A stretch of 5,603 nt of DNA, from NCBI GenBank assembly GCA_946886425.1, contig CAMPIP010000158.1, positions 1 through 5,603 on the forward strand, read 5' to 3'. How positions within the stretch are numbered: position 1 is the first letter of the stretch; each line of letters opens with the position of its first letter. The translations under genes were made by a program, and so were the position numbers. Shown here piece by piece: positions 1 to 5,603 of the stretch. The notes under the pieces were generated by a model. The model was not told the origin of the DNA and ran no database searches. It worked only from the letters and a program-made list of their open reading frames with translations. The DNA is from an uncultured Actinomycetes bacterium (lineage in GTDB: Bacteria; Actinomycetota; Thermoleophilia; Solirubrobacterales; 70-9).

Positions 1-143
1 CTGACACGAAGCCGCGCGGAAGTCGGCGCGGAAGATCTTGCTTCCGGGCGAGACACGTAGAAGCTTTTTGTCTACGGTCTTCGTCTCGGCGACGGCGACC
101 GTCGGCTTGGTCGCGACGCGGCTCTGACGAGATAGGGGAAGGC
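1..143. other. Leader with small inverted repeats, no gene supported
   Basis: This stretch upstream of the SGNH hydrolase holds three short perfect inverted repeats. CGGAAG (29-34) pairs with CTTCCG (41-46) across a 6-nt loop. CGTAGA (56-61) pairs with TCTACG (71-76) across a 9-nt loop containing five T. CGACGG (90-95) pairs with CCGTCG (99-104) across a 3-nt loop. No hairpin is followed by a T run on either strand, so none is a canonical terminator. I see no convincing -35/-10 pair. A plus-strand frame is open from the left edge to a TAG at 58-60 and could be the last 19 codons of an upstream gene, but a minus-strand frame is open here too, and 60 bases cannot decide between them. Confidence 0.35.
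134..142 (+). promoter_or_regulatory. Ribosome binding site of the SGNH hydrolase
   Basis: The purine run AGGGGAAGG lies just before the ATG at 144. Its AGGGG part leaves a 5-nt spacer, a normal Shine-Dalgarno distance. It supports the start at 144, although the frame is open further upstream to the left edge. A second in-frame ATG at 153 has GAGG at 147-150 in front of it, but starting there would lose the only basic residue (Arg2) of the signal peptide n-region. Confidence 0.6.
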
Positions 144-1346
144 ATGAGGTGGATGACGGGGGTCGCCGTCGCGGTCGCGGTCGCGGCCGCCTGGGAAGCA
201 GAGCCGGTGGCAGCGGGCCCCGAGAGAAGGCCGACGGCGATCGTCGCACTCGGAGACAGCTTCATCTCCGGCGAGGGCGGGCGCTGGCTGGGCAACGGGA
301 CAGAACCGCTGGGGACACGTTCGGGGACCGACCGCGCCGCGTTCGGTTGCGACGGTTGGCTCTGCGAGTACGACCCGGCGCGGGTCTACGGGCCGAGCGA
401 GGAGAACGACTGCCACCGCTCCGACGTGGCGCCGATCGTGAGCGCCCCGATCGCCGTTAGCGAGCGGGTCAACCTGGCCTGCTCGGGGGCGCGACTGGCG
501 AACCTCTGGCCCGCCGCGCGCGGCGGGCGGTCGCATTTCGGCGAGCCGCCTCAGGCGGACCAGCTGGCCGCGGTCGCTCGCCGCCTCGATCTGCGGATGG
601 TGGTCCTCACCGCCGGCGCCAACGACGTCGGCTTCGGCGAGCTGGTCGCCGGCTGCGCGCTCGACTGGGCCCGCGGCGACGAGGAGGACCCGGTGCTCTG
701 CCGCGGCGAGGCCGACGCCGCGCTGCGGGCGCGCCTACCCGCGGCCGAGCGCGGGCTGCGGCGGGCGCTGCGGGGCGTCCGCGGGGCGATGGCGGCGGCC
801 GGCTACGCGCCGGGCCGGTACCGCCTGGTGGTCGCCGGCTACGCGTCGCCGTTCCCGCCCGGACGCGACTTCCGGTACCCGGAGGCGGGCTGGAGCCGGC
901 TCCGGCGGGGCGGCTGCCCGGTCTGGAACGGCGATGCCGACTGGGCCGACGGCGCCGCGTTGGGTTCCCTGGGGGCGGCAATGCGATCCGCCGCGGGGGC
1001 CGCGGGGGCCGAGTTCCTCGATCTTCGCGACGCCCTCGACGGCCACCAGCTCTGCGACCGCCGTGCCCGGCTGGTCGGCCCCGAGGGACCCTCGCCGCTC
1101 CAGGCGGAGTGGGTCCGCCGGCTCTCCTTCGCCCAGGGCTCGGCCCGCGAGTCGCTGCACCCCAACGCCTACGGCCAGCGGGCGATCGGCGCCTGCCTCG
1201 GCCTCCTCTACGCGGCCCCGCGCGGCGACTACGCCTGCCGCGCCGGAGGCGCCGCAATCAGCTCGACCCGGTGGCCGCAGGGGGCGATGACGCTGGCGCG
1301 CTCGGCACCCCAGTGGGCGCGCCGGGCCTCGACCTCGAAGCCGTGA
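144..1346 (+). CDS. Secreted SGNH/GDSL-type hydrolase (esterase/lipase-like)
   Basis: Seen: 400 residues. A signal peptide is likely, with Arg2, a Val/Ala hydrophobic core at 7-16 and a Val-Ala-Ala site suggesting cleavage after Ala24. The SGNH blocks follow in order: LGDSF with nucleophile Ser39, CSGA with oxyanion Gly115, GAND with Asn160, and ESLHPN with catalytic His339. Known of the family: these are serine esterases/lipases of the SGNH fold, and actinobacterial secreted members (Streptomyces scabies esterase-like) are held by disulfides. Ten cysteines (69, 74, 90, 113, 171, 186, 258, 304, 351, 365) allow up to five disulfides. Odd: the acid usually three residues before the His is Glu336 rather than Asp. 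The fold probably ends near residue 368; the last ~32 residues are antisense to the VOC gene and look like unstructured tail. Inferred: an exported ester hydrolase of unknown substrate. The family call is firm; the substrate is not. Confidence 0.9.
   Translation: MRWMTGVAVAVAVAAAWEAEPVAAGPERRPTAIVALGDSFISGEGGRWLGNGTEPLGTRSGTDRAAFGCDGWLCEYDPARVYGPSEENDCHRSDVAPIVSAPIAVSERVNLACSGARLANLWPAARGGRSHFGEPPQADQLAAVARRLDLRMVVLTAGANDVGFGELVAGCALDWARGDEEDPVLCRGEADAALRARLPAAERGLRRALRGVRGAMAAAGYAPGRYRLVVAGYASPFPPGRDFRYPEAGWSRLRRGGCPVWNGDADWADGAALGSLGAAMRSAAGAAGAEFLDLRDALDGHQLCDRRARLVGPEGPSPLQAEWVRRLSFAQGSARESLHPNAYGQRAIGACLGLLYAAPRGDYACRAGGAAISSTRWPQGAMTLARSAPQWARRASTSKP
162..185 (+). repeat. Hexanucleotide tandem repeat coding the signal-peptide core
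   Basis: GTCGCC is followed by three exact copies of GTCGCG (168-185). Each unit encodes Val-Ala, giving the hydrophobic core of the SGNH hydrolase signal peptide. A gain or loss of one unit stays in frame and changes the core by two residues. Confidence 0.6.
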
Positions 1347-1585
1347 TCGCGCAGGCGCGCGACGGCCGCCCCGAGATCCGGGACGACGACGGCGAGGTGA
1401 CCGCGGGTGGCCGCGGTCGGCTCCTCGGCCGGCATCAGGTGGACCTGGGTGCCCTCGCGCTCGAGCCAGGTGAACCCGGCGAGCGACGGCGGCGGCTCGA
1501 CCCGGGCGAAGCCGAGCAGCTCGAAGAGCTCGGCGGCGCGCTCGACCTCGGCCGGCGCGATCTCGATCCCGACGTGATGGAGCAT
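1229..1585 (-). CDS. VOC superfamily (glyoxalase/bleomycin-resistance fold) protein
   Basis: Seen: 118 residues, the usual length of one VOC domain made of two beta-alpha-beta-beta-beta modules (about 1-55 and 60-115). The start LHHVGIEI, the first-module end QVHLMPAE, the second-module start RGHLAVVVPD and the end GHRVELIAAP match the family pattern. His4, His49, His63 and Glu108 sit where the metal ligands of the fold usually lie, so a divalent-metal enzyme is plausible. Known: VOC proteins include glyoxalase I, methylmalonyl-CoA epimerase, extradiol dioxygenases and drug-binding proteins; nothing here picks one. The ATG shares its A with the last base of the permease stop (TGATG), and there is no strong Shine-Dalgarno, so translation is probably coupled to the permease. 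The final 118 bp overlap the SGNH gene on the other strand. The conserved GHRVELI end lies inside that overlap, so the overlap is genuine coding sequence for this gene. Confidence 0.85.
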   Translation of the reverse strand: MLHHVGIEIAPAEVERAAELFELLGFARVEPPPSLAGFTWLEREGTQVHLMPAEEPTAATRGHLAVVVPDLGAAVARLRDHGFEVEARRAHWGAERASVIAPCGHRVELIAAPPARQA

Positions 1586-2508
1586 CAGAGCAGCAACGAG
1601 CCTAGTGCCGCAAGGACGACGATCGCGGTAGACCAGGCGATCGCCTCGGCCGTGATTCGGTTGTCGAGACCGTAGGCGTGCGAGACGACCATCGAGTTCA
1701 GCCCGGTCGGCATCGCCGACATCAACCGGTACGTGGTGGGAAGGTCGATCAGCGGCGCCGCCAGCAGCATCAGCAGCACCGGGACCACGGCGAGGCGGGC
1801 GACCAGGGCGAGCAGGACCGGCCGGGTCAACGGCGGCGGCAGCGGCAGCTCGCCGTGCTCGGCCCCCTCGGCGAGGGTGGCCCCGACCGCGAAGAAGCCG
1901 AGTGGCAGGATCGCCACGATCAGCGCCTGGGAGAAGTCGACGAGGACCTGCGGGGCCAGCGCCTCGGGCGCCAGGAGGCCGGCGAGGGCGGCGTAGAGCG
2001 GCGGGTTCCGGGTGAAGAATGCGGCGACGCGCTGGCGCGGCGTGTCGCCCGCCTTGGTCCCAAAGGCGGCGCCGACCGCGAAGGCCCCGAGCAGCAGCGA
2101 GGGCCCGCTGACCAGGACGTCGTAGAGCACCGCGTTGGAGAGCTCCCCGCGCCCCAGCAGGGCCACGGTCAGCGGGTAGCCGAGGTAACCGGTGTTGACG
2201 CTGAGCACCGCGCAGACGACGGCGCCGGTCTGCGGCCGCGACAGCCGCATCACCCGGCTGGCGACCCAGTAGGCGAGCAGCGAGGACAGCGCGACCGCGA
2301 CCAGTCCCAGCGCCAGCCCGACCGCGTGCGAAGCGTCGATCTCCGCCTTCGCCAGGTTGAAGAAGATCACCGGCGGCAACAGCGCGTAGAGCACCAGCAG
2401 CAGCGCCTTGCGGGCGGCGTTCGCCGCCCCTTCCGGCCAGCGACGCTCCGACCAGACGCCGACCCCGACCGAGATCGCGATCGCCGCGAAGGTGATGAGC
2501 ACGCCCAT
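1585..2508 (-). CDS. AEC family transporter (auxin efflux carrier-type permease)
   Basis: Seen: 307 residues, very hydrophobic, with about eight to ten membrane segments. The clearest are near 1-19, 34-53, 62-84, 130-149, 168-188, 193-212, 229-251 and 287-306. Signature stretches are PPVIFFNLAKAEI (45-57), NTGYLGYPL (105-113) and the C-terminal MPTGLNSMVVSHAYGLD (266-282), all typical of the Mem_trans/AEC family. Length is normal for bacterial members. Known: the family includes plant PIN auxin exporters and bacterial malate/malonate-type carriers; most bacterial members have no assigned substrate. The ATG at 2508 has only a weak GATAGG about 8 nt upstream. The gene follows the acyl-CoA ligase by 47 bp and overlaps the VOC start by one base, which fits an operon. 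Inferred: an inner-membrane exporter of a small organic anion, substrate unknown. Confidence 0.88.
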   Translation of the reverse strand: MGVLITFAAIAISVGVGVWSERRWPEGAANAARKALLLVLYALLPPVIFFNLAKAEIDASHAVGLALGLVAVALSSLLAYWVASRVMRLSRPQTGAVVCAVLSVNTGYLGYPLTVALLGRGELSNAVLYDVLVSGPSLLLGAFAVGAAFGTKAGDTPRQRVAAFFTRNPPLYAALAGLLAPEALAPQVLVDFSQALIVAILPLGFFAVGATLAEGAEHGELPLPPPLTRPVLLALVARLAVVPVLLMLLAAPLIDLPTTYRLMSAMPTGLNSMVVSHAYGLDNRITAEAIAWSTAIVVLAALGSLLL

Positions 2509-2528
2509 CCGCGATGCCTATCGGTTTT

Positions 2529-2545
2529 GGCGCGGGCGCCGCGCC
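2529..2545. other. Perfect GC hairpin between ligase and permease
   Basis: GGCGCGG (2529-2535) and CCGCGCC (2539-2545) form a perfect 7-bp stem with a 3-nt loop inside the 47-bp gap between the ligase stop and the permease start. Read in the minus direction it is followed by AAAA, not a U tract, so it is not a classic intrinsic terminator. It could attenuate, pause or protect the message. Confidence 0.4.
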
Positions 2546-2555
2546 GCGAGCAGGG

Positions 2556-4292
2556 CTACTCGGCGTAAAGCGCCTCGATCTCGGCCTCGTAGGCGCGCTC
2601 GATCGGGCGTCGCCGCAGCTTCATCGTCGGCGTCAGCTCGACGCCGCCGGGCGCCCATTCGCCCTCGAGGACACAGAAGCGCTTGATCTGCTCGACCCGC
2701 GAGAGGCGGCCGTTGGCGGCCTCGACCGCCTGCTCGATCTCGGCGACGATCTCGGCGTCGCCGTGGTTGGCGTCGCGCGCCGCCAGGTACTCGAGGTCGA
2801 GGGTCAGCAGGGCGACGTTGTAGGGGCGGCGGTCCCCGAAGGCGACCGCCTGGGCGATCAGCGGCGAGGCAGCCTTCAGCTTCGCCTCGATCGCGGCCGG
2901 CGACATGTTCTTGCCGGCGGCGTTGATGATCAGCTCCTTCTTGCGGTCGACGATCCGCAGGTAGCCGTCCTCGTCGTACTCGCCGACGTCGCCGCTGTGC
3001 AGCCAGCCGTTGGTGTCGATCGCCTCCGCGGTCTTCTCGGGCATGTTGCGGTAGCCCTTCATCACCAGCGCCCCGCGGACGAGGACCTCGCCGTCCTCGG
3101 CGAGCTCGATCTCCACCCCGGGCAGCGGCTTGCCGACGGTCCCGACCCGGACCGCCCCGGGCGGGTTCAGGGTCGCCGCCGAGGAAGTCTCCGACATCCC
3201 CCACAGCTCGCAGATCTCGATCCCCATCGCCAGGAAGAACTCGATCACCTCCGGCGGGGTCGGCGCCGCCCCGACCGCGAAGTGTTCGACCTCGTCGAGA
3301 CCGAGCAGGCCCCGCACTTTCGAGAAGACCGCCTCGTCGGCTTTCTCCCATTCCGCCCGCAGCTCGGCGGGGACCTCGCCGGCCATGTAGGCGGCGACGT
3401 AGCGGCGGCCGACCTCCATCGCCGACTCGGTGGCGGCGCGTTTCCGCTCGTCGGCCTCGCCCTCCATCGCCGCTTCCAGGGCGGTCTTCAGTTTTTCCCA
3501 GATCCGCGGCACCCCGCCCCAGACGGTCGGCCGCACCTCGATCGAGTAGGCGACCATCTGCCGCGGGTCGGGGCAGCAGTGGACGCAGGCGCCGTAGACC
3601 ATCTGCGCGTAGAGCTGCGCCCAGCGGTCGGCGACATGGGCGCTGGGCAGGAAGGAGATCGTCCGCCCGCCCGGCTTCACCGCGAAGACCAGGTCGTAGG
3701 CGTTCCACTCGGCGAGCATGTTGGCGTGGGTCAGCTGCACCCCCTTCGGCGGCCCGGTGGTCCCCGACGTGTAGATCAGGCAGAGCACGTCCTCCGGCTC
3801 GACCGCCCGCCAGGCCGCCTCGAAGTCGAAGTCCGGGTCCCCCATCGCCTCCAGCTCATCGAGCGAGATCGTCCCCTCCGGCGCCTCCCCGTCGACCACC
3901 ACCACGTGCTCCAGGGTCGGGACTCGCTCGCGCGCCTCCAGCACCGTCTCCAAAAACGCCTGCTCCGTAACGATCACCGAGTTGGCCGCATCCCCAACCA
4001 CGTACTCCACCTGCTCCGGCGAGGACGTGTTGTAAACCGAGAAGCAGGTCGCCCCCAGATGCATCGCCGCGCAATCGCACAGAAAGAACGCGGGCCGGTT
4101 CGTGAGCATGAACCCCACCGTGTCGCCCCGACCCACCCCCAACGCCGCGAACCCAGCCGCCCGCATCCGCACCCGCTCCGCGTACTCCCCGAAAGACGCC
4201 TCGTACTCGCTGTCCTTCAACCGCAGTGCGGGTGACTCCGCGCACTCGCCCACGGTGGTCTGAAACGCCTCGCACATCGTGCGGGCTTGCAA
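2556..4292 (-). CDS. Long-chain acyl-CoA synthetase-like AMP-forming ligase (FadD15-like)
   Basis: Role: ATP-dependent activation of a carboxylic acid to acyl-AMP and then acyl-CoA, probably a fatty acid, in the cytoplasm. Seen, numbered from the TTG at 4292 (578 residues): the P-loop YTSGTTGPPKG (174-184), the long-chain-type VPRIWEKL (261-268), the A5 motif ELWGMSET (362-369), GWLHSGDVG with ATP-ribose-binding Asp435, the hinge region DRKKELI with Arg450, and the C-terminal PTMKLRR with catalytic Lys558. All key residues are present, and length is normal for ~580-600 residue long-chain ligases. Start choice: GGGAGG (4307-4302) lies 9 nt before the TTG. A GTG at 4313 lies upstream of that site with no clear Shine-Dalgarno, and the first ATG is at 4277. 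The stop is TAG. The gene lies 131-153 bp after nuoN, depending on start, and heads a likely operon with the permease and VOC genes. Codon third bases differ between its 5' and 3' parts. The substrate cannot be read from sequence alone. Confidence 0.92.
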   Translation of the reverse strand: MQARTMCEAFQTTVGECAESPALRLKDSEYEASFGEYAERVRMRAAGFAALGVGRGDTVGFMLTNRPAFFLCDCAAMHLGATCFSVYNTSSPEQVEYVVGDAANSVIVTEQAFLETVLEARERVPTLEHVVVVDGEAPEGTISLDELEAMGDPDFDFEAAWRAVEPEDVLCLIYTSGTTGPPKGVQLTHANMLAEWNAYDLVFAVKPGGRTISFLPSAHVADRWAQLYAQMVYGACVHCCPDPRQMVAYSIEVRPTVWGGVPRIWEKLKTALEAAMEGEADERKRAATESAMEVGRRYVAAYMAGEVPAELRAEWEKADEAVFSKVRGLLGLDEVEHFAVGAAPTPPEVIEFFLAMGIEICELWGMSETSSAATLNPPGAVRVGTVGKPLPGVEIELAEDGEVLVRGALVMKGYRNMPEKTAEAIDTNGWLHSGDVGEYDEDGYLRIVDRKKELIINAAGKNMSPAAIEAKLKAASPLIAQAVAFGDRRPYNVALLTLDLEYLAARDANHGDAEIVAEIEQAVEAANGRLSRVEQIKRFCVLEGEWAPGGVELTPTMKLRRRPIERAYEAEIEALYAE

Positions 4293-4301
4293 TGCACGCG
4301 G

Positions 4302-4307
4302 CCTCCC
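4302..4307 (-). promoter_or_regulatory. Shine-Dalgarno deciding a TTG start for the ligase
   Basis: GGGAGG on the minus strand is the only strong Shine-Dalgarno match near the ligase start. It sits 9 nt before TTG (4292-4290), 24 nt before the first ATG (4277), and inside the reading frame if GTG 4313 were used. It therefore favours the TTG. Confidence 0.5.
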
Positions 4308-4336
4308 GGTCACCCGTTGACCATAACGCCCGACGC

Positions 4337-4397
4337 GGGGGGTGGCGCCGTAGGGGGACCCACCCCTGAGGAAGCTTTAGCTACCGGAAGGGGTGGG
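4337..4397 (-). promoter_or_regulatory. Ligase leader with competing RNA pairings (attenuator-like)
   Basis: In minus-strand order, arm A is CCCACCCCT (4397-4389), arm B is AGGGGTGGG (4367-4359) and arm C is CCACCCCCC (4345-4337). A and B form a perfect 9-bp stem with a 21-nt loop. B can instead pair with C over at least 7 bp (GGGGTGG with CCACCCC). A third fold pairs CCGGTAG (4387-4381) with CTACGG (4353-4348), with one bulged G, around a GGGG/CCCC mini-stem that also uses arm B. One arm shared by exclusive partners is the layout of attenuators and riboswitches. There is no U tract, and in GC-rich DNA such pairings can arise by chance. No known riboswitch class was recognised. Confidence 0.35.
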
Positions 4398-4404
4398 AGT
4401 ACCT

Positions 4405-4424
4405 GCGGCGACAGGACCCGCCGC
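4405..4424 (-). terminator. Candidate stem-loop terminator after nuoN
   Basis: On the minus strand GCGGCG and CGCCGC form a 6-bp stem with an 8-nt loop, starting about 21 nt past the nuoN TAG. No U tract follows, so it is at best the tail-less type often seen in high-GC actinobacteria. Its position at the end of nuoN fits the end of a nuo operon. Confidence 0.35.
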
Positions 4425-4445
4425 GCCGAGCGTTAAGCCCAGCAG

Positions 4446-5603
4446 CTAGAAGAGAGAAGCCCCCGCATGACTGGCCCAATCGACCAGCGGCTGCGGAATC
4501 ACCCCGAAGAACACCGTCGCCGCCGCGCAGACCACCGCCGGCCCGACCAGGTACCAGCGCCGCCCCGCCTCGGGGTCGACCGGATCCGCCTCGGGCGACG
4601 CCCCGGCGATCGCCGGGACACCGCCCGGCCGCTCCTCCTCCTGGCCCCTCCACATCGCCGCCACCACCCGCAGGTAGTAGGCGAGCGAGATCATCGTCCC
4701 GATCGCGATGAAGACGGCCAGCCAGGTGTAGTCGCCTTCGACCAGGGCCTCGATCAGGTAGAGCTTGCCGATGAAGCCCGCGGTCGCCGGCAGGCCGGCC
4801 AGGGCCAGCATCGCGATCGTCAGCGGCCAGGCCAGCTGCGGCCGCTCGCCGACGAGGCCGCGGACGGCGCGGATGTCGTCGCCGTAGGGGGTCTCGCGCT
4901 CGCGGGCGACGATCACCGCGAAGGCGGCTAGGTTCATGAAGGCGTAGGCGGCGAGGTAGAAGACCAGGGAGCTGATCCCGGCCTCGCTGGCGACGACGAT
5001 CCCGCCCAGCATGTAGCCGGCCTGGGCGATTCCGGAGTACCCGAGCAGCCGTTTCAGCGAGTCCTGGCCGAGGGCGCCGACGTTGCCGACCACGATCGAG
5101 ATCGCGGCGAGGACCGCCAGGGCCGGCTGCCAGTCGCTCGCCTCGGGAATCAGGGCGACGTCGAAGAAGCGGATGAAGACGGCGAAGGCGGCGGCCTTGG
5201 TGGCGACCGCCATGAACGAGGTGATCGGCGAGGGGGCGCCCTGGTAGACGTCCGGCGTCCACTGGTGGAAGGGGGCGATCGAGGTCTTGAAGGCGAGCCC
5301 GACCGCCGCCATCGCGATCCCGACCATCACCAGCGGGTCGCCGATCAGGCCGCCGTGGGCGATCCCGACGGCGATGCCCTCGAAGTTGGTCGAGCCGGTG
5401 GCGCCGTAGAGGAAGGCCATTCCGTAGAGCAGCGTCGCCGAGCCAACCGAACCGATAATCAGGTACTTGAGCCCCGACTCCAGCGAGCCCTCGCGGCGCA
5501 GGTTGGTGGCACAGAGGATGTACAGCGGGATCGAGAGCGCCTCGAGGGCGGCGAAGAAGGTGACCAGGTTGTAGGCCTGGGCCAGCAGCACCATTCCCAG
5601 CAC
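4446..5603 (-). CDS. nuoN: NADH-quinone oxidoreductase subunit N (complex I), 5' end cut off
   Basis: Role: antiporter-like proton-pumping membrane subunit of respiratory complex I. Seen: 385 residues of continuous membrane protein reaching the window edge. The first visible codon (GTG at 5603) is probably internal, because the sequence begins inside a transmembrane helix. Key residues, with spacing matching E. coli NuoN: Glu21 in LEALSIPLY (E. coli Glu133), Lys46 in GLKYLIIG (Lys158), Lys106 and His113 in FKTSIAPFH (Lys217, His224), Lys136 (Lys247), Tyr189 in LLGYSGIAQAGY (Tyr300), and Lys280 in GFIGKLYL (Lys395 region). The offset implies about 110 N-terminal residues lie beyond the right edge. 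A hydrophilic loop at about 319-349 separates the last two helices, as often in this subunit. The stop is TAG. nuoN usually ends the nuo operon, so nuoM and nuoL would be expected to the right. NuoL and NuoM are relatives, but the motifs and the C-terminal end fit NuoN best. Confidence 0.95.
   Translation of the reverse strand: MLGMVLLAQAYNLVTFFAALEALSIPLYILCATNLRREGSLESGLKYLIIGSVGSATLLYGMAFLYGATGSTNFEGIAVGIAHGGLIGDPLVMVGIAMAAVGLAFKTSIAPFHQWTPDVYQGAPSPITSFMAVATKAAAFAVFIRFFDVALIPEASDWQPALAVLAAISIVVGNVGALGQDSLKRLLGYSGIAQAGYMLGGIVVASEAGISSLVFYLAAYAFMNLAAFAVIVARERETPYGDDIRAVRGLVGERPQLAWPLTIAMLALAGLPATAGFIGKLYLIEALVEGDYTWLAVFIAIGTMISLAYYLRVVAAMWRGQEEERPGGVPAIAGASPEADPVDPEAGRRWYLVGPAVVCAAATVFFGVIPQPLVDWASHAGASLF

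Noticed and set aside
1..60. C-terminus of an upstream plus-strand gene ending TAG at 58-60
   Set aside because: Only 19 codons are visible, with mediocre third-position GC and no recognisable motif; a minus-strand frame is equally open, so no CDS is claimed.
107..135. TTGGTC and AGATAG as a promoter pair for the SGNH gene
   Set aside because: The -10 match is poor, and the implied transcript would start almost at the ATG, leaving no room for the clear ribosome binding site.
72..536. Minus-strand open frame of 154 codons at the left
   Set aside because: It is antisense to the signal peptide and catalytic blocks of the SGNH hydrolase; composition is that of a shadow frame.
1109..1675. Plus-strand open frame of 188 codons across the SGNH end and the VOC gene
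   Set aside because: It is out of frame with the SGNH gene and antisense to the VOC gene, with no domain resemblance.
1678..2568. Plus-strand open frame of 296 codons opposite the AEC permease
   Set aside because: The translation is an Arg/Gln/Asp/Gly-rich, low-complexity sequence mirroring the permease codons; the permease itself is clearly the real gene.
2514..4235. Long plus-strand open frame of 573 codons opposite the ligase
   Set aside because: It is antisense to a gene with every ligase motif intact, and its translation is Arg/Asp/Leu/Gly-rich without recognisable domains. Such shadow frames are common in high-GC DNA.
4366..4381. CTAAAGCTT on the minus strand as a flagellar-sigma-type -35 element
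   Set aside because: It resembles TAAAGTTT, but no GCCGATAA-like -10 follows at the expected distance, and no flagellar gene is nearby.

Overview
The window is GC-rich bacterial DNA, roughly 70% GC by eye, with strongly G/C-ending codons. The content (a NuoN complex I subunit, an acyl-CoA synthetase starting in the CEAFQ...FSVYNTSSPEQ style, and a secreted multi-cysteine SGNH hydrolase) suggests a high-GC actinobacterium, possibly of the Thermoleophilia (Solirubrobacterales/Gaiellales) type. The lineage is an inference from protein style and composition, not a proven assignment.

Layout from left to right. Positions 1-143 hold no gene I can support; they carry several small inverted repeats and end in a good ribosome binding site. 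Positions 144-1346 (+) encode a secreted SGNH/GDSL hydrolase. Four genes then run leftward on the minus strand. In transcription order they are the 3' part of nuoN (5603-4446, cut by the right edge), a long-chain acyl-CoA synthetase/AMP-forming ligase (about 4292-2556), an AEC-family auxin-efflux-type permease (2508-1585), and a small VOC/glyoxalase-fold protein (1585-1229). The VOC gene runs tail-to-tail into the SGNH gene with a 118-bp overlap.

How the genes work together. nuoN normally closes a complex I (nuo) operon, and a stem-loop shortly after its stop fits the end of such an operon. The ligase, permease and VOC genes look like one transcription unit: the ligase-permease gap is 47 bp and the permease stop shares one base with the VOC start. 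A CoA ligase for carboxylic acids, a permease family that includes carboxylate exporters, and a VOC enzyme could act on related organic acids, but the sequence does not fix a substrate. The SGNH enzyme is separate, convergent and probably extracellular.

I found no convincing new system, mobile element, CRISPR array, tRNA or rRNA. The points most worth checking are the 131-bp leader of the ligase, where one G-rich arm can pair in three mutually exclusive ways; the convergent coding overlap; and a codon-usage shift inside the ligase gene.
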